The notes below the pieces were generated by a model that saw only the letters and a list, made by a program, of their open reading frames with translations, did no database searches and had not been told where the DNA came from. Positions 15,008-22,280 of a stretch of DNA of 42,116 bases are shown piece after piece. The translations under genes and the position numbers were made by a program. Within the stretch, counting starts at the first letter, position 1; each line of letters starts with the position of its first letter. The stretch comes from an uncultured Erysipelotrichaceae bacterium (GTDB lineage Bacteria > Bacillota_I > Bacilli_A > Erysipelotrichales > Erysipelotrichaceae): the NCBI GenBank assembly GCA_946537255.1, contig CAMNFS010000012.1, forward strand, positions 1 to 42,116, read 5' to 3'.

Positions 15008-16150
15008 TTACTCTGAATCCGAACCTGACCGCGCGACAGGCAGACTGCCTTCCTCACAGAGTCGGTAGAGTGACTCTGTGAGCTCGTTTGCGAAGCGGTC
15101 CTTTTCCCAGATTCCATAGGAAATCCAGTTCCTTATGCTGTCATAAAGGTAATCCGGGGAGAACATCGGATACACCTGATGAATGATTTCATCCGAACAG
15201 TCAAACTGGGGAATTCTTTTTCTGAAGATTCCGCTTTTGCGGCTCATGTAAAACGCAACGAATGGATAGAACCAGTTATCAGGATTCTCAATTCCCACTT
15301 TCAGAAGATGAGAATAGATGCGGTAGAAATCCTGAAGGGAGTGTGTGAGGGCAAGCAGATTATGGGTTTTTTCAGGACCCTCTTCGGTATGATCCGGAAC
15401 CTGACTATCGGAAGCGAAGAGCTTCAGAATGCCTTTCTCCTGCTGAATGAGGTAATCTTTATAAGATGTGGAATTCCATTTTCTTTCACTGATCAGACTG
15501 TGGAGGATCTTTTCGAAATCCGGGACATAGTAAATGGATCTGGCAACGGTTTTTCCCTTCAGCATGTGATACATGAGAAGATCATCCTTCATGGTATGGA
15601 TCATATAATCCTCGTTGGTGACAATGATCGTACTGAAATTCCGGTTCTCACAGTATTCATTGATCGCGCCCATCATTTCGATCGGATTGATTTTGGACCG
15701 CTCCAGATCATCGAATACAAGAATGACTCTCTTGGTCTTCTTTTCCCGGATGTCTTCGATCTCTGTTTCAACTGTAAGCATTTCCAGAAGGTTCATCGAA
15801 ACCATCAGGTCTGCGGCTCTTCCGGCAGTTGGATTCAGGCCTTTCAGAATTGCGTTGAGGGCGTTGATCAGCCCGCGGTTCTGGCTGACCTGTTCCTGAT
15901 CCTTCGCAATTCTTCCAAGAAGAGGAGAACAGGCATAGACCCATTTTTCCTTGACTGCGGAATGAAGCTCCTTGACACTGCTCATGCCGTAAAGAGAAAC
16001 ACGTACGATAACATGTGAGTGAGCCAGTGCCTTTGTCAGTTCTTTTTCAATGAGATGTGTTTTTCCGATGCCCCATTCGCCATTGAGCATGAATGCGCCC
16101 GTTGGGGTTTCAATGCCGCAGTAATATATCAGTTCGTCGAGAGTTGACAT
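15008..16150 (-). CDS. KAP-type P-loop NTPase
   Basis: The 380-residue protein resembles the KAP P-loop NTPase family. It has Walker A GEWGIGKT (24-31), Walker B RVILVFDDLE (141-150) with a DD pair, and a sensor-1-like strand TIIVTNE (174-180). The C-terminal half is helical and unassigned. There is no obvious membrane insertion between Walker A and B, unlike the classical KAP proteins. KAP NTPases occur in phage exclusion and other conflict systems, as in PifA of plasmid F; that role here is only inferred. AGGAGG precedes the start by about six bases. The gene stands alone next to tRNA-His, and the predicted -35 region of its promoter is covered by a 14-bp palindrome. Confidence 0.75.
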   Translation of the reverse strand: MSTLDELIYYCGIETPTGAFMLNGEWGIGKTHLIEKELTKALAHSHVIVRVSLYGMSSVKELHSAVKEKWVYACSPLLGRIAKDQEQVSQNRGLINALNAILKGLNPTAGRAADLMVSMNLLEMLTVETEIEDIREKKTKRVILVFDDLERSKINPIEMMGAINEYCENRNFSTIIVTNEDYMIHTMKDDLLMYHMLKGKTVARSIYYVPDFEKILHSLISERKWNSTSYKDYLIQQEKGILKLFASDSQVPDHTEEGPEKTHNLLALTHSLQDFYRIYSHLLKVGIENPDNWFYPFVAFYMSRKSGIFRKRIPQFDCSDEIIHQVYPMFSPDYLYDSIRNWISYGIWEKDRFANELTESLYRLCEEGSLPVARSGSDSE

Positions 16151-16203
16151 GCCGAGCCTCCTGTCAAATTAAAAATGATCCGTATGCAGTCAGATGATTT
16201 TAT

Positions 16204-16237
16204 TTTATAACATTTCTTTCCCTGCCGCCATGGCGGC
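16204..16237 (-). promoter_or_regulatory. Possible promoter with palindromic operator for the KAP NTPase
   Basis: GCCGCCATGGCGGC (16224-16237) is a perfect 14-bp dyad. A minus-strand TATAAA lies at 16204-16209, and a -35 at 17-bp spacing would fall inside the dyad, where there is no -35 consensus. This suggests a dimeric regulator site, but no promoter is proven. Confidence 0.35.
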
Positions 16238-16328
16238 TGAGCTCGGAAGAAGGAGGGATCCTTCCGGCACTGATTGTCAGGATTCTGGGTACAGAAGAAT
16301 GAAAAGACTGCCGGACAATAAAAAAAGG

Positions 16329-16404
16329 GGCGACTGATGGGACTCGAACCCACGAAATGCTGGAGCCACAATCCAGTGTGTTGACCAACTTCACCACAGT
16401 CGCC
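16329..16404 (-). tRNA. tRNA-His (anticodon GTG)
   Basis: On the minus strand a full cloverleaf is seen: acceptor GCGACTG pairing with CAGTCGC, an anticodon stem CTGGA/TCCAG with loop TTGTGGC (anticodon GTG), and a T arm with the GGTTCGAGTCC core. An extra G precedes the acceptor stem and faces C73, the encoded G-1 identity element of bacterial tRNA-His. CCA is not encoded. A run of T directly follows the 3' end and serves as terminator. Confidence 0.96.
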
Positions 16405-16417
16405 GTAAGCATTCTCG

Positions 16418-16446
16418 ATTATAGACTAAACCATCTCTGCCCGCAA
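16418..16446 (-). promoter_or_regulatory. Promoter of tRNA-His
   Basis: On the minus strand TTGCGG (16441-16446) and TATAAT (16418-16423) are spaced by 17 bp, and the -10 ends 13 bases before the tRNA. Confidence 0.8.
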
Positions 16447-16589
16447 GTCCTATCTTTCCTGGATCTTGGAAAATAAAGGAATCAGGGACAGAACGGGCGT
16501 ATGGAAAAGCACTTCTTTTTTCATGAAGGGAAAGGATTCAGCCCTAATGAAAGAACTGGTAAGATGAAGGAAAGAAAGGATGAACCGTT

Positions 16590-16985
16590 ATGACGCCGGA
16601 AGAAGCCATGAGGCGGCTGAGCCGATCCAGATTCCGTTCTTCTTTTCATCTGAAGGAAGAACAGCGGCAGTATATCAGAGAAAAGGGTCTGGATACCATC
16701 GAACGTCACTGCCGGGATTTTGTGAAAGGGCGTCTGGCTGATGCGGATCCGGTGAATGATGGAAAGCAGACTCCGATGAAAGGACATCCGGTGTTTATTG
16801 CCATGCACGCCTGCGGGTGCTGCTGCAGAGGGTGTCTCGAAAAATGGTACCGGGTTCCAAGACACGTTCCACTGACGAAACAGCAGCAGGAAAAAATAGT
16901 CCGGTTTCTGATGTTATGGATTGTCAGGGAGTATAAAAAAGACCTGAAGGATCAGGTCAGTGAATCAGAAAGTAGACGGCCATGA
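16590..16985 (+). CDS. DUF4186 family protein
   Basis: This 131-residue cytoplasmic protein of unknown function matches the DUF4186 pattern: RSRFRSSFHL near the N-terminus, GLDTIERHCRDFV, DGKQTPMKGHPVFIAMHA, and a cysteine cluster C-G-C-C-C-R-G-C-L-E-K-W around residue 75-86. The dense Cys/His cluster suggests a metal or redox site, but no activity is known to me. AAAGGA lies about nine bases upstream of the ATG. Its 3' end overlaps the convergent gene by 29 bp and contains that gene's terminator. Confidence 0.8.
   Translation: MTPEEAMRRLSRSRFRSSFHLKEEQRQYIREKGLDTIERHCRDFVKGRLADADPVNDGKQTPMKGHPVFIAMHACGCCCRGCLEKWYRVPRHVPLTKQQQEKIVRFLMLWIVREYKKDLKDQVSESESRRP
16935..16958 (-). terminator. Terminator of the small membrane protein gene, inside DUF4186
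   Basis: GACCTG (16941-16946) and CAGGTC (16953-16958) form a perfect stem. On the minus strand it is followed by TTTTTT. It lies within the DUF4186 coding sequence. Confidence 0.75.
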
Positions 16986-17295
16986 CCGTACACAGGATCA
17001 GCCCGACATAGGATTCATATCCGTCTTCTCTGCGGATTCTTGCAAAGATGCCGAGCCCCAGTCCGAATATGGCAAATCCCAGCAGAAAATACCGGACATA
17101 CTCCAGAATATAATTCCAGACTTCCATCTCCATGGCAATAAAATCCGATACGGTGGAGGCGCTTCCCTTTCCGAAAATGGAATACAGGAAGGCACCGAAG
17201 GCGACCGCCGCCAGACTTGCCGGAATCAGAGCCTCCAGAAGTCCCGCGAACATGGAGAGATTTGAAAAAGTGCGATGTTTTACCGTTTTTTCCAT
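16957..17295 (-). CDS. Small membrane protein of unknown function
   Basis: The 112-residue protein is not recognised. It has three likely transmembrane helices: about 20-42 (ending AFLYSIFG), about 65-83 (LGFAIFGLGLGIF) and about 93-111 (the C-terminus). A short basic loop (ARIRREDGYES) sits between the last two, and the N-terminus is presumably cytoplasmic. No Shine-Dalgarno is visible before the ATG; a TATACT lies about 12 bases upstream, so the message may have a very short leader. It is convergent with, and overlaps, the DUF4186 gene. Confidence 0.6.
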   Translation of the reverse strand: MEKTVKHRTFSNLSMFAGLLEALIPASLAAVAFGAFLYSIFGKGSASTVSDFIAMEMEVWNYILEYVRYFLLGFAIFGLGLGIFARIRREDGYESYVGLILCTVMAVYFLIH

Positions 17296-17333
17296 AACTG
17301 TTAATAAGTATAATCCGAATCCGTCAGAATGGA

Positions 17334-17362
17334 AAAGAAAGAGAAGCAGAGGATTCTGCTTC
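17334..17362 (-). terminator. Terminator of the cyclophilin gene
   Basis: GAAGCAGA (17343-17350) and TCTGCTTC (17355-17362) form a perfect 8-bp stem with a 4-base loop. The minus strand continues CTCTTTCTTTTCC. It lies seven bases after the cyclophilin stop. Confidence 0.75.
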
Positions 17363-17368
17363 TGCCAT

Positions 17369-17842
17369 TCATTCTTCGATATAAACGCGCTTCATGACGA
17401 CCGGTGTAACCGGGCGGTCCTGGAATCCGGTTTTCACGGATGCGATTTCATCCACTGCATCCATTCCCTCTGTGACCTTTCCGAATGCGGCATAGCTGCC
17501 GTCCAGGTGAGGGGCATCCGCATGCATGATAAAGAACTGGCTGCTGGCACTGTCAGGGTCCATGGCTCTTGCCATGGAGATGACGCCGCGGGTATGCTTC
17601 AGGGGATTGTTGTATCCGTTGACGGCAAATTCACCACGGATGGTTTCCTTGCTTCCGCCGGTGCCGTTTCCCTTCGGGTCGCCGCCCTGAATCATGAATC
17701 CGGGAATGATGCGGTGAAAGGTCAGTCCGTCATAGAAGCCTTCGCGCACGAGCTTTTCGAAATTCGCGCAGGTCAGCGGTGCGGCTTTGGGGTCGAGCTC
17801 AATTTTGATTACCCGTCCGTTATCCATTTCAATTACTACCAT
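17369..17842 (-). CDS. Peptidyl-prolyl cis-trans isomerase, cyclophilin type
   Basis: This 157-residue single-domain cyclophilin has no signal peptide, so it is cytoplasmic and catalyses proline isomerisation in folding proteins. The family core is intact: LTFHRIIPGFMIQGGDPKG with the catalytic Arg, MARAMDPDSASSQFFIM, and the AAFGKVTEGMDAVD strand. The usual Trp of the cyclosporin site is replaced (LDGSYAAFG), as in many bacterial forms. AAGGAGG lies about nine bases upstream. It follows the small membrane gene by 30 bases and is probably in the thr transcript. Confidence 0.94.
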   Translation of the reverse strand: MVVIEMDNGRVIKIELDPKAAPLTCANFEKLVREGFYDGLTFHRIIPGFMIQGGDPKGNGTGGSKETIRGEFAVNGYNNPLKHTRGVISMARAMDPDSASSQFFIMHADAPHLDGSYAAFGKVTEGMDAVDEIASVKTGFQDRPVTPVVMKRVYIEE

Positions 17843-17872
17843 CTGTATTTTCCTCCTTGGTATTTACGGAAA

Positions 17873-18235
17873 TCAGCCATGCATGGACTGATTTCTTTCT
17901 TCCTGCCGGGCCGTAAGCACATCCGACAGATCATCCTCTTCCTCTGTTTCAGCGGTTCTTCTCCGTTCTTTTGGTCTGCGGCGCAGCTGATTCCACTGGG
18001 TGTTTACTTCCCGCAGGCGCTGATTGTCGGAAAGCAGACTCTGCTCTACTTTTTCCCGGTGCTTCAGTGCCCGGATATAGTCAATGGTCAGATAGATATC
18101 CACACCCAGAAACAACAGCATCAGTCCGCCGATAAACGGCATGTCTTCCATCATCAGAGCAAAGGCAACGAGCGCCATGAAAAGGTCACCGAAAATCATA
18201 ATAATGGAAAGAATCTGTTTGTTTTTCAGTTTCAT
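17873..18235 (-). CDS. Small membrane protein with a charged coiled C-terminus
   Basis: The 120-residue protein is not recognised. Two transmembrane helices (about 8-28 and 33-51) form an N-terminal hairpin. A cytoplasmic tail with heptad-like LRE/EKVEQSLLSDNQRL follows, and then an Arg/Glu-rich stretch. The start is the ATG about ten bases after AAGGAGG; an upstream in-frame extension would read through thrR and is rejected. It sits 35 bases after thrR and 30 before the cyclophilin gene on the same strand. Confidence 0.65.
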   Translation of the reverse strand: MKLKNKQILSIIMIFGDLFMALVAFALMMEDMPFIGGLMLLFLGVDIYLTIDYIRALKHREKVEQSLLSDNQRLREVNTQWNQLRRRPKERRRTAETEEEDDLSDVLTARQEERNQSMHG

Positions 18236-18270
18236 TCCTGATGAACCTCCTTCGAACATAGTAACATAAC

Positions 18271-18708
18271 TTACTCCATCGAGTTCAGATGTACGGAAGA
18301 TACCTGGGGGATTTTCTTGAGCTGTGTGATCAGCACATCCACCGTTTTCCGCATGTCCTTTGTACTGATGGTCAGAAGTACCGCGGCTTTGTCGGCGACC
18401 GGTGCCGACTGGGAAATCGTAATAATACTGGCGTTGCACTCGGTCAGAGCGCTCAGCACCCGGCCCAGACTGCCCGGTTCATCCTGAAGGATCAGAGAAA
18501 TACTGGCCTTGCGGCCGGGGCTCTCTTCATTCAGTCGGAAGATGTAATCCTTGTATTTATAATAGGTATTTCTGGAGATACCGGCTTTCGCGACTGCTTC
18601 GGTTACCGTTGCGGCTTCATGGGACGCAAGAAGCTCCCGGGCTTCTATGACCTGCTCGAGATAATCCGGAAGAATTCTCTTGTGAACAATCAGATAATTT
18701 CCTGCCAT
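18271..18708 (-). CDS. thrR: ThrR/PheB-type ACT-domain repressor of threonine synthesis
   Basis: The 145-residue protein has an N-terminal helix-turn-helix-like part (EAVAKAGISRNTYYKYKDYIF at about 39-59) and a C-terminal ACT domain (about 68-145, with DEPGSLGRVLSALTE). This is the layout of the UPF0735/PheB family, whose Bacillus member ThrR represses hom-thrCB. Its place directly after thrB and opposite hom fits the same job, with an amino acid probably sensed by the ACT domain. The ATG follows AGGAGG by four bases and overlaps the thrB end by 19 bp. Confidence 0.85.
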   Translation of the reverse strand: MAGNYLIVHKRILPDYLEQVIEARELLASHEAATVTEAVAKAGISRNTYYKYKDYIFRLNEESPGRKASISLILQDEPGSLGRVLSALTECNASIITISQSAPVADKAAVLLTISTKDMRKTVDVLITQLKKIPQVSSVHLNSME

Positions 18709-19565
18709 TCTGCCTCCTGGACTGCTTCCGCGCCGGAGCCGACACTCAGGCGCCTGACCTCCCATCCGCCGGGAAGTGCTTTCAGATTCTGTTCGCACTG
18801 CTCACTGAGCCAGTTCCTGCTGATAAAAAGACATGCCGATCCGCTTCCGCTGATAACCATGGCACCCTCTGCGTCCTGGGTTACCGTTTCCGCAAGCCTC
18901 TCATATTCTGGAATCAGCGGTTTTCGGAAGGGCTCGTGCATGCAGTCCTTCGCCGCTTCTTTGAGCAGGGGAATATCACCTGCCGCAAGCGCCTGCGTCA
19001 TGAGAACCGCGCGGGCGGAATTCTCTGAAGCCGCGCGATGAGCGACGCAGTCCGGCAGCGCGTTTCTGGCCGCATCTGTTTCCACCCGGCATCCGGGAAT
19101 CATTACCGTAAAGCGAAGACTGTCCGCAAGGGGAAGACTTCTTGTGATACAGAAACCGTCTTTCATCAGGCTCGCTGTCAGACCGCCGTATACCGCAGGT
19201 GCGGCATTGTCCGGATGACCTTCCAGAAGACAGCACAGTTCAAACAGATGTTTTCTGCTGAAAGTTCCGTTTTGCATCATTGCGGTCATCGCGCCGCCGA
19301 CAAGGAAGGACGCACTGCTTCCAAGACCTCTTGAAACGGGAATCTGCGAATGGATGCGCAGGTGAAGCCCGCCGGTGCCGCCGGCTGCCCGGAAGGCTTT
19401 CACAAACAGATTGTCTTCATTCTGATACTGTGGGGAAACTCCTTCGATGATCAGCCGGTCACATGGGCTGCTTTCAAAGGTGCTGTACAGATTCAGCGCC
19501 AGGCCAAGACAGTCATATCCCGGGCCGAGATTTGCTGAAGTGGCCGGAACCCTGACCCTAATCAT
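18690..19565 (-). CDS. thrB: Homoserine kinase
   Basis: ThrB phosphorylates homoserine with ATP. The 291-residue GHMP kinase starts M-I-R-V-R-V-P-A-T-S-A-N-L-G-P-G-Y-D, the standard ThrB N-terminus. It contains the GHMP motif PVSRGLGSSAS (ATP loop), a GHPDNAAPAVYGG motif and the late glycine-rich ISGSGSACLF. The true start overlaps the thrC stop by eight bases; a longer upstream reading into thrC is rejected. No separate ribosome site is seen, so translation is probably coupled to thrC. Confidence 0.95.
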   Translation of the reverse strand: MIRVRVPATSANLGPGYDCLGLALNLYSTFESSPCDRLIIEGVSPQYQNEDNLFVKAFRAAGGTGGLHLRIHSQIPVSRGLGSSASFLVGGAMTAMMQNGTFSRKHLFELCCLLEGHPDNAAPAVYGGLTASLMKDGFCITRSLPLADSLRFTVMIPGCRVETDAARNALPDCVAHRAASENSARAVLMTQALAAGDIPLLKEAAKDCMHEPFRKPLIPEYERLAETVTQDAEGAMVISGSGSACLFISRNWLSEQCEQNLKALPGGWEVRRLSVGSGAEAVQEAEWQEII

Positions 19566-21042
19566 CCGACAGTTCGCGCATTTTCGCGGCGATGGTTTCA
19601 ATACCCTGGTTTTTTTCAATAACGGTATGGAACCGTTCCTCGAGCATTTCCAGCTCGGCAAGTCCGGCCGGTATCCGTCTTCCGGTGATTTCCGCAAGCT
19701 GATGCATGGCATCGAAGTCATCTTCCGGTTCATATGCGGAAATGCAGCTGAGAACGTCTCTTGAGAATTTGAAAGGACTTGCGGTGGAAAGTACCGCCGC
19801 GTATTCGCTGTTTCCTTCGGCGCGGTACTGGCGCAGGGCATTGCGGGCGACAGCCGTATGGGGATCGATCAGAATCTGCTCTTCTTCCCAAAGGGCCCGT
19901 ATTTCCTTACGGCAGTCTTCCTCGGTGCACCAGAAGCCTCTGAAGGTATTCTGTATGGAGTCAAGAAGGCTCGCGGGAACCGTGTATTCTCCTTTTTCAT
20001 CCAGCTGCTTCATGAGTGTGCTTACGAGCCCGGAATCATTTCCGGATTCGAGAAACAGCAGCCGCTCAAGGTTGCTGGAGACAAGAATATCCATGCTCGG
20101 GGAGATCGTTTCATGAAACGGCCGGTTGCGGGAATAGGTCCCGGTTTTCAGAAAGTCCGTCAGGACATTGTTGGAGTTGCTGGCGACAATGAGTCGGTGA
20201 ATCGGGAGCCCGGATTTCTTTGCGAGATATCCGGCCAGAACATCACCAAAATTACCGGTCGGAACAACGAATGTCACTTCGTCATTCATTTTGATCCGTC
20301 CTTTCTCCACGAGATTCAGATAGGTGGAGTAATAATAGACAATCTGCGGAACAAGCCGGCCGATGTTGATGGAATTGGCGGAACTCAGAGTGACGCCGCG
20401 GCAGGCGTTTTTCACGTATTCACTGGCAAAGGCTTCCTTCACGGTACGCTGGCAGTCATCAAAGTTTCCGTTGACGCCGATGACACAGACATTTGCGCCG
20501 CGGCTGGTTTTCATCTGTTTTTTCTGAATCGCGGATACACCGTTTTCCGGATAGAAAACCGTCACATAGGTGTTTTCGACATCCGCGAAGCCGCTGAGAG
20601 CCGCTTTGCCGGTATCGCCGCTGGTGGCGGTAAGAATCGCGATTTTTCCTGTCTTTCCGATTCCCTGATAGGAAGCGGTCAGAAGATAGGGCATGATGGT
20701 CAGGGCAAGATCCTTGAAGGCGCTGGTCGGACCATGCCAGAGGTCGGTAAAGACCCCGTCGCTGAATCCGGTCAGCGGAACAATCTGCGGATCATCGAAT
20801 TTTTCGCTGCAGTATGCGGAAGTGACACAGCGCTGAATGGTTTCTGTGGAAAAATCAGACAGATATTCCTTCAGGATGGTTTCCGCGATCTTCTGATAGG
20901 ACATACCCCGAAGGGCTTCGGGGCTGACTTTCACATTCAGATCCGCCGGCGCGTAAAGACCGCCGTCACTGCACAGACCCTGCACAATGGCTTCCTGGCT
21001 CGGGCAGGTGGAATTTTTGGAACGAGTACTGGTATACAACAT
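19558..21042 (-). CDS. thrC: Threonine synthase
   Basis: ThrC converts O-phosphohomoserine to threonine with PLP. The 494-residue protein is of the long (yeast/E. coli-like) class: an N-terminal STRSKN and GLCSDGGLYAP segment, the PLP-lysine motif WHGPTSAFKDLAL, ATSGDTGKAAL for phosphate binding, and VPTGNFGDVLAGYLAK. The ATG at 21042 is chosen because AAGGAG lies eight bases before it; an in-frame upstream ATG would use promoter DNA. First gene of the leftward thrC-thrB-thrR transcript. Confidence 0.95.
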   Translation of the reverse strand: MLYTSTRSKNSTCPSQEAIVQGLCSDGGLYAPADLNVKVSPEALRGMSYQKIAETILKEYLSDFSTETIQRCVTSAYCSEKFDDPQIVPLTGFSDGVFTDLWHGPTSAFKDLALTIMPYLLTASYQGIGKTGKIAILTATSGDTGKAALSGFADVENTYVTVFYPENGVSAIQKKQMKTSRGANVCVIGVNGNFDDCQRTVKEAFASEYVKNACRGVTLSSANSINIGRLVPQIVYYYSTYLNLVEKGRIKMNDEVTFVVPTGNFGDVLAGYLAKKSGLPIHRLIVASNSNNVLTDFLKTGTYSRNRPFHETISPSMDILVSSNLERLLFLESGNDSGLVSTLMKQLDEKGEYTVPASLLDSIQNTFRGFWCTEEDCRKEIRALWEEEQILIDPHTAVARNALRQYRAEGNSEYAAVLSTASPFKFSRDVLSCISAYEPEDDFDAMHQLAEITGRRIPAGLAELEMLEERFHTVIEKNQGIETIAAKMRELSDD

Positions 21043-21073
21043 AATATCTTCTCCTTGTGGGAATGCCTCTGTC

Positions 21074-21102
21074 ATGATACTATGTTCGTGTTTTGAAAAC
21101 AA
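21074..21102 (-). promoter_or_regulatory. thrC promoter with overlapping palindrome (possible ThrR operator)
   Basis: On the minus strand TTGTTT (21097-21102) and TATCAT (21074-21079) are spaced by exactly 17 bp, about 30 bases before the thrC start. TGTTTTGAAAACA (21089-21101), a perfect 13-base dyad, covers most of the -35 and lies 34 bases from the hom start on the other strand, so one bound dimer could affect both operons. The operator role is inferred from position. Confidence 0.55.
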
Positions 21103-21134
21103 CTGTACTTGAAATGCAAACAGGAGGATAGAGT

Positions 21135-22280
21135 ATGAAGATCGGATTACTGGGGCATGGAGTTGTCGGCAGCGGTGTTACAAAGATCACGGATTCCTGC
21201 AAGGTCAAGAAAGTCAGAAGACTGGAAGTGACCCGGATTCTTGTCAAGGATGAGTCGGAAATGACGGATCAGAGATGCACGATGGATGTGGAGGATATTC
21301 TGTCCGATCCTGAAATCGAAGTAGTTGCGGAATGCATGGGCGGCGTGGAGCCGGCACACACGTTCTGTGCCAGGGCGCTTGAAGCCGGCAAACATGTAGT
21401 GACAAGCAACAAAAAGATGTTTGCGGAATATGCCCGGGAGCTTCTGGAACTTGCGAAGGAAAACAGCGTAAGCGTACGGTACGAAGCCTCCTGCGGCGGC
21501 GGCATTCCATGGATGTCCAATCTCGAACGGATCGGACGCCTGGAACAGGTGAACGGTTTCCGGGGAATCTTCAATGGAACGACCAATTATATTATTTCCA
21601 GAATGGAAGAAACCGGCGCGGGGTTTGAGGAAAGCCTTGCACAGGCGCAGTCCCTTGGATATGCAGAGAGGGATCCGTCAGACGATATCGACGGATTTGA
21701 TGTCCGTTATAAGACCACACTGAGCGCGCTGAAGGCGTTCAGTATCTATGTGAAGCCATCTGAGATTCCGGTTTACGGCATTCGCGGCATCCGGCCTGAG
21801 GACTTTGTCTATGCGAAGAAGAATCATCTGGCCATCCGTCTGTTCGGAACCGGGCAGCTGTACAGTGACTGCGCGGAGCTGTGGGTCATGCCGGTCATGA
21901 TTACGGACATGGATGTATTTGCGGACGTAAGGTCCAACTTCAATGCCCTGGAAAGCAGCTCGGCAACCCTTGGCAGAGCGGTATTCATCGGTCAGGGAGC
22001 GGGTTCGCTTCCGACTGCTCATGCGGTTGTGCAGGATCTGCTGGATATCTATCAGGGACAGGACAGTCTGATTCCTGAGCTCCGCAGGATTCCCGTGAAT
22101 AACGATGTGACACCGATGCGCTTCTATATCCGCACCGAAAAACCGGAATTCTTCGCGGGGATTTCGGAAAGCGTCGAAGGCAATGTCATTCTTACGAAAG
22201 AAATTACAGTCGCAAAGATGGATGACATGATGAAGGCATGCGGAGATGAATCCGCGTTTGCGGCGGTGGTGATGAAATGA
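21135..22280 (+). CDS. hom: Homoserine dehydrogenase
   Basis: This enzyme reduces aspartate semialdehyde to homoserine with NAD(P)H. The 381-residue protein has the Rossmann start IGLLGHGVVGSGV and VTSNKKMFAEY (the catalytic-side Lys). It also has FRGIFNGTTNYIISRM and the signature LGYAERDPSDDIDGFDVRYK. Homologues with a full regulatory ACT domain are about 430 residues. Here the last ~65 residues (from MRFYIRTEKPEFFAGI) look like a shortened ACT-like segment, so feedback control may be altered. CAGGAGG precedes the ATG by seven bases, and lysC overlaps the stop by four. Confidence 0.95.
   Translation: MKIGLLGHGVVGSGVTKITDSCKVKKVRRLEVTRILVKDESEMTDQRCTMDVEDILSDPEIEVVAECMGGVEPAHTFCARALEAGKHVVTSNKKMFAEYARELLELAKENSVSVRYEASCGGGIPWMSNLERIGRLEQVNGFRGIFNGTTNYIISRMEETGAGFEESLAQAQSLGYAERDPSDDIDGFDVRYKTTLSALKAFSIYVKPSEIPVYGIRGIRPEDFVYAKKNHLAIRLFGTGQLYSDCAELWVMPVMITDMDVFADVRSNFNALESSSATLGRAVFIGQGAGSLPTAHAVVQDLLDIYQGQDSLIPELRRIPVNNDVTPMRFYIRTEKPEFFAGISESVEGNVILTKEITVAKMDDMMKACGDESAFAAVVMK

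Noticed and set aside
16224-16237. Terminator at the GCCGCCATGGCGGC palindrome
   Set aside because: It has no loop and no T run on either strand; an operator is more likely.
19858-21096. 412-codon frame antisense to thrC
   Set aside because: thrC carries every family motif; the opposite frame is a composition effect.
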